From Micromonospora eburnea (GTDB lineage Bacteria; Actinomycetota; Actinomycetes; Mycobacteriales; Micromonosporaceae), in assembly GCF_900090225.1 (NCBI RefSeq), contig NZ_FMHY01000002.1, forward strand, positions 3,906,001 through 3,970,000: 64,000 nucleotides of DNA, read 5' to 3'. Position 1 is the first letter of the stretch. Each line of letters starts with the position of its first letter. Below the pieces are notes generated by a model. It saw only the letters and a program-made list of their open reading frames with translations. It was not told the origin of the DNA and did not search any database. Position numbers and translations under genes: made by a program. Below are positions 42,437-51,599 of this stretch, piece by piece.

Positions 42437-44554
42437 TCACTTGCCGACGCGCGACCTGGCGGCGGCCGACACCACCGGTCCACGCTGGTCAGAGGTGAGC
42501 ACCCCGGCCGCGACCAGTTGGTCCACCACCGTGTTGACGTGCGTCACGAACTGCCCGTGGTCGGACCACCGCTCCCCGTCGAGGATGTGGTCGTTGATCG
42601 TGCAGGTGCCGGCCAGCGGGCGGTTGGGCATCCCGCTGTCGACGCCACCGATCACCACCGTCGCCCGGGCGTCGGTGGTCGCGCAGATCGGCATCGCCAG
42701 CGGCCCGCCGACCACGGGCAGCCGCAGGGCCGTCGCGGCCAGGTCGATGTCGAGCACCGTGCCCGGGGCGGGCTGCAGGGTGAACTCACGGTCGGTGGAG
42801 AAGACCATCAGGCCGATCCGGTAGCCCGCCGGGATGACCTGGTCGTCCGGCTGTAGCGGCACGGTCACCTCGACGAACTCCCCGGGCACCAGCGGTTCGC
42901 TCCGGGTGAGCGAGTGGCGGTTCTGCGGGTCGGCCCAGCCCCGGGTGATGATGCTCGTCGTGCTGCTCTGGGTGGTCGACGTGCAGCCCGACGCACCGGT
43001 CCACGGCAGCCGCACCAGGGCCACCGACAGGTTCGCCGCCGGCTTGCTCGCGCTCATCCGCAGCGTCACCGTCGCCGTGCCGGAGATGTGCACCGGCGCG
43101 GAGAGTTCCGGCGTCACGTAGAGCAGCCGCTGATCGGACACGGTGGTGGCCAGGGCGCCGGCGTTGCAGGCGGTGTCGCCGGCGTCGACCAGCGACTCGA
43201 CGCCCGCGCCGGGCCGCGCCAACGAGGTCAGCCCGCCGGTGGTGCCGCCGCCGGGCTTCAGCACCAGGGTGACCGGCGACGCCGCCGGGTTGGGGTAGTC
43301 CGCGTACGGGGTGAGCTGGCTGGCGCCGGTCTCGTTGCGTACCACCCAGGCCCGTGGGTCGTTCTCGACACCGTTCTGGACGCCGTACAGGTAGCGGGTG
43401 AACCACCGGTTGCGCATGTCCAGCGGCGGGGCGCCCCCGTGTCCGCCCTGGTGGTAGTACGCCTGCACCGGCGTGCCCTGCGCCTTCAGCACCTCAAGGA
43501 TCCGTACGCTGTGCTCCGGCACCACGTTCCAGTCGTTGAACCCGTGCGCCATCAGAGTGGCGGCCTTCACGTTCCCCACGGCGTGCAGATAATCCCGGCC
43601 GGCCCAGAAGTCGTTGTAGTCGCCGTTCGCCCGGTCCTGGAACCGGTTCATCTCGCCGACCCGGACCGTCTCGACGCAGTACGCCCGGCGCTCCGGGTAG
43701 CCGCTGTTGATGTAGTCGAACAGGTAGTCGATGTCCTCGCCGACCCAACCGCCGGGATTCCGGACCAGGCCGTTGGAACGGTAGTAGTGGTAGTAGGAGG
43801 TGTTCGGCGCGATCGGGATGATCGCCTCAAGGCCGTCGACGCCGGTGGTCGCGGCGGCGAGCGGCAGCGTGCCGTTGTACGACGTACCGGTCATGCCGAC
43901 CTTGCCGGTCGCCCAACTCGTCGCCGAGACCTCCTGGTCCCCGTTGACGCTGGTGTAGCCCTTCGTCCGGCCGTTCAGCCAGTCGATCACCGCCTTCGGC
44001 GCCAGCGACTCGTTGCGGCCACCCACGGTCGGGCAGCCCTGCGACAGCCCGGTGCCCGGGGAGTCGGAGTGCACCACGGCGAAGCCGCGCGGCACCCAGG
44101 TGCTGACCTCGCTCGTGGACACCGAGGTCCGGTTCGGCTGGTGGGCGATCGGGGGCGGCGAGATCCGGGCCGGCGGCTGTTCACCGAGCTCGTGCCGTAC
44201 GTTCCAGAAGTACTGTGACTGGCTGGAGGCCGTACCGGCGTAGTAGGGGCTGGTCTCGTAGACCACCGGCACCTTCAGGCCCTGGGCGGTCTGCCCCGGC
44301 CTGGTGACGTCCACGTGCATGCGGTCGAGCCGGCCGTCGCCGTCGGAGTCGAACTCGGTCTCCACCCACAGCTGCTGCCGGATCCAGCCGCTGGAGTTCG
44401 AGAACTCGGGTACGACCTGCGCCTGCCCGTCCACGAAAACCGGTCCGACCTCGTCCGGGCTGGCAACCGCCGGGCCGGCGAAACCCAGGGAAAGAGCCAG
44501 CGCCACCGCGCCGAACACGGCGATGGCCCCCGGGCGCACCCTTCGTCGCACCAT
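42437..44554 (-). CDS. Secreted Xaa-Pro dipeptidyl-peptidase (S15 family)
   Basis: A 705-residue secreted serine peptidase. A signal peptide (about 5-33, AIAVFGAVALALSLGFAGPAVA) precedes the alpha/beta hydrolase domain. Nucleophile Ser225 lies in KVGMTGTSYNGTLPLAAA, the S15/CocE elbow; GFAVVHSDSPGTGLSQGCPT is the Arg/Asp-rich substrate region, and MAHGFNDWNVVPEHS carries a likely Asp/His of the triad. The C-terminal part is the beta-sandwich X-Pro_dipeptidyl domain. It removes X-Pro dipeptides from proline-rich substrates outside the cell. ATG 44554 has GAGAGGGA upstream. Together with the amidohydrolase and hydroxyproline cluster it could feed collagen or extensin scavenging. Confidence 0.92.
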   Translation of the reverse strand: MVRRRVRPGAIAVFGAVALALSLGFAGPAVASPDEVGPVFVDGQAQVVPEFSNSSGWIRQQLWVETEFDSDGDGRLDRMHVDVTRPGQTAQGLKVPVVYETSPYYAGTASSQSQYFWNVRHELGEQPPARISPPPIAHQPNRTSVSTSEVSTWVPRGFAVVHSDSPGTGLSQGCPTVGGRNESLAPKAVIDWLNGRTKGYTSVNGDQEVSATSWATGKVGMTGTSYNGTLPLAAATTGVDGLEAIIPIAPNTSYYHYYRSNGLVRNPGGWVGEDIDYLFDYINSGYPERRAYCVETVRVGEMNRFQDRANGDYNDFWAGRDYLHAVGNVKAATLMAHGFNDWNVVPEHSVRILEVLKAQGTPVQAYYHQGGHGGAPPLDMRNRWFTRYLYGVQNGVENDPRAWVVRNETGASQLTPYADYPNPAASPVTLVLKPGGGTTGGLTSLARPGAGVESLVDAGDTACNAGALATTVSDQRLLYVTPELSAPVHISGTATVTLRMSASKPAANLSVALVRLPWTGASGCTSTTQSSTTSIITRGWADPQNRHSLTRSEPLVPGEFVEVTVPLQPDDQVIPAGYRIGLMVFSTDREFTLQPAPGTVLDIDLAATALRLPVVGGPLAMPICATTDARATVVIGGVDSGMPNRPLAGTCTINDHILDGERWSDHGQFVTHVNTVVDQLVAAGVLTSDQRGPVVSAAARSRVGK

Positions 44555-44816
44555 GGCGAGTCCCTCTCTGTCGTCTGCTGGCGCCGAACGGCGGCGGACC
44601 GCTCGCACGGTCGGTGCTGCGACCCGGCGGCCTTCATTTACCGATCTCTCTGTATCGGTCCGTCGACCGTAGCTGCCCGCTCAACGCGGGAGCACCAGAC
44701 AGCTGACGAAACTTGAGCGGGGTTCAGGCCGTCCAACGTCGCAACGATGCGAGGCATCGCCGTTACGGAACCGAACGGATACGGCCGGCCGTCCCGGCAG
44801 GGGCCGCCGTCGACGG

Positions 44817-45893
44817 TCAGCGGGTGGGCGCGGTGAGCAGGTAGGCGTTGCGCGGATCCCAGCCGACCCGCCAACCGGCCGCCAGCGCCTCCCGCAGCAC
44901 ACCGCCGACGGCGTGCTGCCAGGCGCTGGCCAGGGCCGGGGCGTCCCGGCGCAGCGCGCAGATGTCGGCCGGCACCGCGACCAGCGCGGCGGGCGCGACG
45001 ACCCAGGCCGAATCGAGCACCGGCAGCCCGTCGGCTGCGGCGGCGACCGCCCACACCGGCTCGGCGACGCAGCCGGTGGGTGCGGCCGGCGCGCCGGTGA
45101 GGTGCCAGGCCACCAGCAACCGGTCGTAGGGCAGCGGGGTGGGGCTGTCGGCGTCGCGGAGACCTTCGTAGCCGGGCAGGAAAGCCTCCACGGTCGCGCC
45201 GAGCCGGCGCAGGTTGAGGTTGGCGTTGACCGCCGCCATCACATCGAACGTCCAGCGGATCTCGGTGACACCCCGCTCGTGCGCCCAGGCCCGCTGGGCC
45301 AGCTTCAGCGCGATCGACACGCCTCGGCCGCGGGCGGCGGGCAGCACCGCCATCGGACCGGACTGCACCAGTGGCTGGCCGTGGGCGGTCCACCCGGGCA
45401 ACGCGAGCAGCACGCCGACGGGCGTCTCGCCGTCCCAGGCCAGCAGGACCGGGGAGCCGGCGGCGAGCAGGTTGCGCAGCAGGCTCGGCGGATAGAAGTG
45501 GTGTGCCGCGCCCGGGGCGAAGACCCCGTCGAGGACGCTGACGGCGGCGGCGACGTCGAGGTGCGTGTCGACCGGGCGGATGTCGACGCCGGCGCGGGCG
45601 GCGGCCGCCGCGGCCGGATCGGCCGGCTCCGGTGCGGGCGCCGGGCAGGTGAGGGCCGCGACCGGATCGGCCAGCGGGTCGGGTGCGAACACCTGCCGGG
45701 TCGCGGCCTCGACCAGCTCGGTGATCGCGGCGGCGGCCTCCACCGGATCGTCGCCGAGCACCTGCGGTCCCTCAGCGGGCAGGAGTTCGGCGATGACCTC
45801 GCCGATGACCGCCTCGGGCACGTCGGCGGGCAGGACATCGGCGACGAGCTCGGCGAGCGGGGCGGCGACGGGGTCGGTGACGGGCTGGGACAC
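44817..45893 (-). CDS. GNAT-superfamily acetyltransferase (COG3375-like)
   Basis: A 358-residue protein with an N-terminal acidic, Ala-rich helical region (1-95, repeated LAELVADVLPADVPEAVIGEVIAELLP style) and a C-terminal GNAT fold (100-300). SGPMAVLPAARGRGVSIALKLAQRAWAHERGVTEIRWTFDVMAAVNANLNLRRLGA contains the acetyl-CoA R/Q-x-x-G-x-G/A pattern and the WTFD..NA..NL..LGA block typical of COG3375. Its substrate is unknown. The N-terminal extension is unusual for the family and may mediate oligomerisation. The GTG start is followed closely by conserved sequence. No operon partner is evident. Confidence 0.82.
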   Translation of the reverse strand: MSQPVTDPVAAPLAELVADVLPADVPEAVIGEVIAELLPAEGPQVLGDDPVEAAAAITELVEAATRQVFAPDPLADPVAALTCPAPAPEPADPAAAAAARAGVDIRPVDTHLDVAAAVSVLDGVFAPGAAHHFYPPSLLRNLLAAGSPVLLAWDGETPVGVLLALPGWTAHGQPLVQSGPMAVLPAARGRGVSIALKLAQRAWAHERGVTEIRWTFDVMAAVNANLNLRRLGATVEAFLPGYEGLRDADSPTPLPYDRLLVAWHLTGAPAAPTGCVAEPVWAVAAAADGLPVLDSAWVVAPAALVAVPADICALRRDAPALASAWQHAVGGVLREALAAGWRVGWDPRNAYLLTAPTR

Positions 45894-46061
45894 GGCGTGC
45901 TGCCTTCGGCGTGCGACGGGACGATGTGGCGACGCCGGTGTCCGGGGGCCGGGCGTGCGACGGCCACTGTCCCGGAATCGGAGGCCGGGACAGTGACCGG
46001 CCGGTGACGTACCGATGAAAACGTCACGACCGGCTGGCCTGCCGGCGGGTGGCGCGCCGGA

Positions 46062-48368
46062 TCAGCGCCACCACGGCCGCCTCGCCACCGCGACCGCGCG
46101 CTCGACCGGCTCGGCCAGGTCGTCGCCCAGCTGGTCGATACTGCGGATCCACTCGGCCGCGATCACCAAGGCCGTCGCGGACCCGGCGACCGCCTCGTCG
46201 CCACGCCACCGTCCCAGGCAGGTACGCACCGGCACACCCAGATCCGGCAGGACCGGCCGGGACGACGCGCCTTCCGCCCCGGCCAGCCGGTCGGCCAACC
46301 GCTCCAGCCCGTCGAGCAGCGCCTGCTGCGCCGACCGGACGGGCTCGACCGCGTCCCGGCACCTGGCCGCCCGGTAGCCGTACCCGGTGACCGCGCTCTC
46401 CATCAGGTTGGCCGCCATGGCCAGATAGTTGGCCCCCGTCATCAGGACCACGGCGTTCGCGGAGTCGAGCGGTCCGGTCGGCCGCTCGGCCAGATAGGCG
46501 CCGAGCGCCAGCTCGGCCCGGGTACGTGCGCCCGCGGGCGGGGCCGGGACGGGCAGCCGGTCGGCGGCGTCGACGGCCAGCATCCGGTCGAAGGCGTGCC
46601 GGAGCCGCCCGATCGCGGCCCGGTGGTACGCGGCGGCGCTCCGGATGAACTGCCGGCGCGTTCCGTGCGGCCACAACAGCAGGCTGAGCGCGACGCTGAC
46701 GGCCACGCCGACCCCGACGTCCGCCAGCCGGACCAGACCCAGCCGCCAGCCCACCGGGGCGAGCAGATTGAAGATGATCATCAGATCGACCGTGAACGAG
46801 GCCTGGCTGAGCAGGAACCGCTGGGAGCCGGAGGTGTACGCGGACAGGAACACCGCGGCCGGGAGCACCACCCACAGCCACTCCGGGCGGCCGGCGGTCG
46901 CGATGACCACGGCCGAGCCGACGACGACGCCCACCACGTTGCCGGCGACAGCCCGCACCACCGAGCGGGCGGTTCCCAGGGCGTTGGTACGCAGCACCTG
47001 CAACGTGCCCAGCACCACCCAGAACGCGTGCGGCAGACCCAGCCGCCCGGCGAGCCACACCGACAGCGCCAGTCCGACCCCGGTGCGCAGACTGTCCCGC
47101 AGCGCGGTGGAGCCTGGCGCCGCGGAGGACGCCAGCCACCGCAGGCGCCGATGGCGAGCCGGGTAGTCGCCCAGGACCTCCTGAGCCGCTCCCCTGCTCC
47201 GGGCACCGGTGTCCCGGCCGGCCGCCACCGCGGCGTTGGCAGCCACCGCCGTCGACAGGTGCGCCAGCACCCGCAGCGTATGGTCGACGTCCAGGGCGTC
47301 GATGAGCTGTTCCTCGGGGGCCGAACCGCCCAGCAACCGCCCTACCCACCGCTCCAACGCGCGGCGGTGCCCCCGCTGCCGTTCCTCGACCACCCGGACG
47401 TCCGGCGCGCCCACCGCGCCCTCGAGGGTGGCGGCGCTGGCGCGCAGCACCCCCGACACCGCCGCCACCAGTTCCCCCTCGGTTCCGGTGCCCCGCCGGG
47501 CGAGGTGTTCCGGCCGGTACAGCGGATGACCGGCGACCCCCACGATCAACTGCAGATCGCCGATGAGCTCGGCGTACGCGCGCAGCCGGCGCCGCGAGCC
47601 GACCGACCGGCTCGCCGTGCCGGCGTACCGGCCGCGAGCCGCGTCGACTGCCTGCGCGGCCGCGCGGAACCGACCGGCGCCAGGATCGTCCGGACGACAC
47701 GCCAGCGCATCGATCAGGTCCGCCACCGCGCGGCAGGCCGCACCGGCGGCACGGGTCAGCGCCACCGGCCCGGCGCGGGGTAGCAGCAGGGCGGCGCCGG
47801 TCGCGGCGAGGCCGGCGAACAGCCAACCCGCCACCCTCATCGGGATCTGCCCGGCAGCGTAGGGCAGCGTGACGGCCAGGACGAACGAGAGCAGCAGGCC
47901 CAGCCGTGCCGCGCTGACGTGGCCGCCCACCACCGCCGCGAGGAAGGTGGCCACGAACGCCACCACGAACATCACGGCCGGGACGGCGACCGACGACCGG
48001 GACACCACCGTGCCGAGCGCCACCAGGACCGCCCCCGCCGCCGTGCCGACCAGGTAGGAGCGAATGCGTTCCCGACGGGTGCCACCGAAGTCGCTCATGA
48101 TCAGCAGGGCGAAGCCGCCGAAGATGGCGAACGTGGCGAACGACTCGTTTCCCACGACGTACCGTCCGACCGCGAACAGACCCGGCAGCACGACCGCGGC
48201 GCGAACCGCGGCCCGGGGCGCGCTCCGCCCGGGATCCGCCAGCGACGCCACCAGCCGGCGCACGGCCCGGCCGAGGCGACCGCGGGCAGCCCGGCCACCG
48301 GACCGCCCGGCCCGGCGGTCCGGCCGGCCCTCGACGCCGTCTCGTCGCTCCCCGGCGGGCTTCCCCAT
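46062..48368 (-). CDS. FUSC-family membrane protein (aromatic acid exporter-like)
   Basis: A 768-residue integral membrane protein of the FUSC/YccS type. Two blocks of five to six helices (about 70-205 and 400-510, e.g. ALLIMSDFGGTRRERIRSYLVGTAAGAVLVALGTVV and TGVGLALSVWLAGRLGLPHAFWVVLGTLQVLRTNALGTARSVVRAVAGNVVGV) flank long cytoplasmic domains. FWVVLGTLQVLRTNALGT is the family signature region in the second FUSC domain. Such proteins export aromatic acids such as p-hydroxybenzoate or fusaric acid. No HlyD-type partner is adjacent, so it acts alone or with a distant adaptor. The Arg/Gly-rich N-terminus (1-50) is probably intrinsically unstructured; the true start could be further in. Confidence 0.88.
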   Translation of the reverse strand: MGKPAGERRDGVEGRPDRRAGRSGGRAARGRLGRAVRRLVASLADPGRSAPRAAVRAAVVLPGLFAVGRYVVGNESFATFAIFGGFALLIMSDFGGTRRERIRSYLVGTAAGAVLVALGTVVSRSSVAVPAVMFVVAFVATFLAAVVGGHVSAARLGLLLSFVLAVTLPYAAGQIPMRVAGWLFAGLAATGAALLLPRAGPVALTRAAGAACRAVADLIDALACRPDDPGAGRFRAAAQAVDAARGRYAGTASRSVGSRRRLRAYAELIGDLQLIVGVAGHPLYRPEHLARRGTGTEGELVAAVSGVLRASAATLEGAVGAPDVRVVEERQRGHRRALERWVGRLLGGSAPEEQLIDALDVDHTLRVLAHLSTAVAANAAVAAGRDTGARSRGAAQEVLGDYPARHRRLRWLASSAAPGSTALRDSLRTGVGLALSVWLAGRLGLPHAFWVVLGTLQVLRTNALGTARSVVRAVAGNVVGVVVGSAVVIATAGRPEWLWVVLPAAVFLSAYTSGSQRFLLSQASFTVDLMIIFNLLAPVGWRLGLVRLADVGVGVAVSVALSLLLWPHGTRRQFIRSAAAYHRAAIGRLRHAFDRMLAVDAADRLPVPAPPAGARTRAELALGAYLAERPTGPLDSANAVVLMTGANYLAMAANLMESAVTGYGYRAARCRDAVEPVRSAQQALLDGLERLADRLAGAEGASSRPVLPDLGVPVRTCLGRWRGDEAVAGSATALVIAAEWIRSIDQLGDDLAEPVERAVAVARRPWWR

Positions 48369-48720
48369 TCAGCCCCTGTAGCCAGCAGCGCCCCCGCTAC
48401 ACCCGGGATCCACCGCGGCCCTGGCCGAGCAATGCGCCCGAACCGACCCGAAGGCGGACCGCCGGTGCCGGCATCGGCGGCGAAACGGGCAGGACGGCCC
48501 TGGCCGGTGGAGAACCTCCGGCCCTCACGGCCGCTGAACGGAACGCTCACCCTCAACCTGCGCGGAACGGGGCGTCGTGGACCCAACGGGTACGCTCCGG
48601 ACTGCGTGCCGCGCGGCCAGCGCAGATGCCGTCACGTACCGGCTCCGGCTGGACGATCCTGAACCGGGCGGAGCAGCGCTGTCGACTCGGACCATTCGCC
48701 GGACAGGGAGAAGCAACCGG
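48369..48720. other. Divergent intergenic region between FUSC and antiporter genes
   Basis: A 352-base region holding the promoters of two divergent membrane protein genes. No convincing ORF, repeat or operator was found; the ribosome site AGGGAG for the antiporter lies at its right end. Confidence 0.5.
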
Positions 48721-50400
48721 GTGAACCACCAGACGATGTTGTTGTTCGTGCTCGCCGCAGTCGCGGTCATCGTCGTCGTACGGTGGGTGGCCTCGCACAC
48801 CGGCCTGCCGGCCGCCGCGCTGCTGCCGCTCATCGGCATCGCGTACGCGCTGCTCCCGGGGCCCAACATCAGTCTCGATCCCGGCCTCGTGCTGACCGTC
48901 GTTCTGCCCCCGCTGCTCTACAGCGCGGCGTTGGACTCGTCGCTGCTGGGCATCCGCCGGAACCTCCGCATCGTGGTCAGCCTCTCCGTGGTGCTGGTGC
49001 TGCTCACCGCCCTGCTGGTGGGAGTCGGTTTCCACCTGTTCGTCGCCGGGGCGACGCTGGCCGCGGGGATCGCGATCGGCGCCGCGATCGCGCCGCCCGA
49101 CCCGGTGGCCGCGCTCGCGGTGGGCCGGCGGGTCAACCTGCCACCGAAGCTGGTCACGATCATCCAGGGCGAGGGGCTGCTGAACGACGCCACCGCCCTG
49201 ACGATCCTCAAGGTCGCCGTCGTCGCCGCGGTGGGCAGCGGATTTTCGTTCCCGTCCGCGGTCGGCCAGTTCGTGCTGGCGGCGGCCGGCGGCGTCGCGG
49301 TGGGCGCTGTCGTTGCCTGGGCGGTGCGCCTGGCCCGACCGCTCACCGTCGACCCGCTGCTGTCCAACGCCATCTCGCTCGCGACGCCGTTCGTGGCCTA
49401 CCTGCTGGGCGAGGAGCTGCACGTCTCCGGGGTGCTCGCCGTGGTGATCGCCGGGCTCATCGTCGGCCACCACACGCCCCGGCTCACCTCCGGCGCCAGC
49501 CGGTTGCAGACCAGCGCGGTGTGGCGGCTGGTCGACTTCCTCCTCGAGGGCTTCGTCTTCCTGCTGATCGGCCAGCAGCTGCCCACGGTGGTGCGGGGCC
49601 TGCACCAGTACGAGACCTCCACCGTCGTCGCCGCGGTCGCCGTATCGGTCGGTGTGGTGCTGCTCCTGCGCCCCGCCTGGCTGGTGCTGATCCAGGTGCT
49701 CCCCCGGTCGCTGCACACCCGGCTGGGCGGCACCTCCGACGAGGACGAGCCGGACGAGCCGAGCGGCACGCGGGAGGCCAGGCGGGCGGAACGCAACGCC
49801 CGTCGGCTGACCCGCCGCGAGGTCGTGGCGCTGAGCTGGGCCGGCACCCGCGGCGTCATCAGTCTGGCGGCGATCTTCACCCTGCCGCTGACCACCGACA
49901 GCGGCGCGCCCTTCCCCGATCGCAACCTCCTGCTGTTCTGCACGTTCGTGGTCGTCCTCGTGACCCTCGTCGGGCAGGGCCTGACCTTCGCGCCGCTCGT
50001 CCGGGCGCTGGATCTGCGCGCCAACGACAACGATCAGGCCCGGGTACGCAACGAGGCGCGCTCGGCGGCCGTCGAGGCGGCCCTGGCCCGCCTGGACGAG
50101 GTCGCCGCCGAGGAGCCGGACCTCGCCGAGGCCGTCAACACCACACGCGACCAGTTGCAGACCCGCCTGGCCCGCTACCGTGGCCGGCTCGACCTGCTCC
50201 AGAGCGTCGAGTCGTCGGAGGCGCCCACCTCGCCGGAGTACGAGGCGGCGCTGCGCATCCGCCGGGCCGCGATCGACGCCCAGCGGGAGGAGCTCCTGCG
50301 CTGGCGCGACGCCGGCCAACTGTCCGACGAGGGGCTCCGCATCCTGGAACGCGAACTCGACCATGAGGAGTTGCTGCTGCCGAAACGCGCGCCACGCTGA
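48721..50400 (+). CDS. CPA1-family Na+/H+ antiporter
   Basis: A 559-residue monovalent cation:proton antiporter. Twelve hydrophobic helices occupy residues ~5-440. The ion-binding motif IQGEGLLNDATALTILKVAVVAA (Asn-Asp pair) and the C-terminal SWAGTRGVISLAAIFTLPLTT are CPA1 hallmarks. The cytoplasmic tail (about 445-559) is helical and charged (ARSAAVEAALARLDEVAAEEPDLAEAV, EYEAALRIRRAAIDAQREELLRW), a typical regulatory region. It exchanges Na+ (or K+) for protons. GTG start follows AGGGAG. It is monocistronic and followed by a long structured palindrome. Confidence 0.93.
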   Translation: MNHQTMLLFVLAAVAVIVVVRWVASHTGLPAAALLPLIGIAYALLPGPNISLDPGLVLTVVLPPLLYSAALDSSLLGIRRNLRIVVSLSVVLVLLTALLVGVGFHLFVAGATLAAGIAIGAAIAPPDPVAALAVGRRVNLPPKLVTIIQGEGLLNDATALTILKVAVVAAVGSGFSFPSAVGQFVLAAAGGVAVGAVVAWAVRLARPLTVDPLLSNAISLATPFVAYLLGEELHVSGVLAVVIAGLIVGHHTPRLTSGASRLQTSAVWRLVDFLLEGFVFLLIGQQLPTVVRGLHQYETSTVVAAVAVSVGVVLLLRPAWLVLIQVLPRSLHTRLGGTSDEDEPDEPSGTREARRAERNARRLTRREVVALSWAGTRGVISLAAIFTLPLTTDSGAPFPDRNLLLFCTFVVVLVTLVGQGLTFAPLVRALDLRANDNDQARVRNEARSAAVEAALARLDEVAAEEPDLAEAVNTTRDQLQTRLARYRGRLDLLQSVESSEAPTSPEYEAALRIRRAAIDAQREELLRWRDAGQLSDEGLRILERELDHEELLLPKRAPR

Positions 50401-50765
50401 CCGCGGCGCCGTCCGCACGCGACGCGGCGGTCGATCGCCCCCGGGGGGCCGACCGTCAGGCGGTGGCTTCGGTGGTCGGCGACAGGGGCGGGAGCTGCCA
50501 CGAGGGCTGGGGAGTGCCCCGCCCCTGTCGCCTTGGGATGCCGTCGCCTGGCACCCGTCCGGATCGCGCGGCCAGGGCCGCGCATCGTCACAATTCGTGT
50601 CTTCGCGTCAACGCACGAGACGGCGCCACCGCCGCCCGCCTCTGTTGGTCGGATCCGGGACCGGTGGAGTTCCCGGCGAACAACCTGAGGATCCGAACGT
50701 CGACGTTTCCGGCGCGCTGAGCCGACCGGCCGTGATCCGCGGGGTCTGACCGCCGGCCTTGACGG
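50401..50765. other. Non-coding region with large inverted repeat
   Basis: This 365-base gap between convergent genes contains the 15-bp inverted repeat annotated separately and a small CTTGAC-G-GTCAAG dyad at 50757-50769 next to the XRE gene stop. No coding sequence is recognisable. Confidence 0.5.
50478..50532. terminator. Large inverted repeat downstream of the antiporter gene
   Basis: A perfect 15-bp inverted repeat (50478-50492 and 50518-50532) encloses a 25-base loop. Inside, GGGG (50509-50512) can instead pair with CCCC (50517-50520), giving a small competing hairpin. It lies 78 bases past the antiporter stop. It may be a terminator or a structured RNA element. Confidence 0.55.
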
Positions 50766-51494
50766 TCAAGCGCATCCCGGGCCACCGCGACGCGCGTCCC
50801 ACTCGACGGCGTTGATGGTGCAGTGCAGCGGCGACGACTGGGATCCGGGAAAGTAGAGTCGCCCCGTCGCGTCGGTGATCTTGAAGTACGCCGTGCAGGC
50901 GGCCTCGACCCGGGGCGCCCGTAGCCGGATCCGGATCACCGCGTCGGCCCCTGGTGCCACCTCGTCGAGCTGCACCCGGATCGGCGACTGGAGCCGTCCC
51001 GCCACCCCCGGCGCGCCCTGCCGGGTCAGCCAACGGCCACGCCAGGGCACCGGGCCGGCGTTGCGTACCGTCCAGGTCTTGTCGAACACCTGGCCGCACG
51101 GCACCACCGTGCCGTCCGGTGGATCCTCGTCCATCAGCAGGCAACAGTCGGCAGGATCGTGGTCGACCGGCACCGTACCGCCGGCCACCACCGGAAACCG
51201 GGCGGCTCCGGTCGTACGGCGCAGCCGGGCGTCCCGCAACGACATCTCCCGGCCGACCCGGACCGCCGCCTCCAGGTCCAGGAACTGCCCGAGCAGGGCC
51301 TGCCCCGCCCCGAACGTCGTGTCGTACCACTCCACCAGGCCGCGGCTGGGCTTGGTCAGCCCTCGCTCCACCCGGGACAGGTGCCCCTTCCCCCACCCGG
51401 ACAGGGTCGCGGCCCGGGTCAGCGAGGTCTCCGCCGACTCACGTAGCTCGCGCATCCGCGCCCCGATCACCTCACGCGCCTGCGCCGCCCGCAT
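50766..51494 (-). CDS. HTH (XRE) protein fused to NBR1-like Ig (FW) domain
   Basis: A 242-residue fusion. Residues ~5-70 are an XRE-type HTH (VIGARMRELRESAETSLTRAATLSGWGKGHLSRVERGLTKPSRGLVEWY). Residues ~108-225 form an Ig-like beta-sandwich with the FW signature of the human autophagy receptor NBR1: QVFDKTWTVRNAGPVPWRGRWLTRQG, then APGADAVIRIRLRAPRVEAACTAYFKITDATGRLYFPG. Such HTH-FW proteins occur in actinomycetes and may let a DNA-binding protein sense or bind a partner protein. ATG 51494 is chosen for its GGGGAGGG ribosome site. It is divergent from an exported SH3/CHAP protein, its most likely target. Confidence 0.85.
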   Translation of the reverse strand: MRAAQAREVIGARMRELRESAETSLTRAATLSGWGKGHLSRVERGLTKPSRGLVEWYDTTFGAGQALLGQFLDLEAAVRVGREMSLRDARLRRTTGAARFPVVAGGTVPVDHDPADCCLLMDEDPPDGTVVPCGQVFDKTWTVRNAGPVPWRGRWLTRQGAPGVAGRLQSPIRVQLDEVAPGADAVIRIRLRAPRVEAACTAYFKITDATGRLYFPGSQSSPLHCTINAVEWDARRGGPGCA

Positions 51495-51577
51495 GTGGCG
51501 CCCTCCCCGTGCGTTGCCTACCTCGCCAACCGGCCACCCGTCCCCGATCCTCTGCGGAACCGGCACGTCATATCGGA

Positions 51578-51587
51578 ATCTATAGAT
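51578..51587 (+). promoter_or_regulatory. ATCTATAGAT palindrome in the leader/promoter of the SH3/CHAP gene
   Basis: A perfect 10-bp palindrome 12 bases before the SH3/CHAP start, in the divergent region shared with the HTH-NBR1 gene. It contains TATAGAT, usable as a -10 giving a very short leader, and could be the operator of the HTH protein. Confidence 0.45.
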
Positions 51588-51599
51588 CGGAGATTGGAC

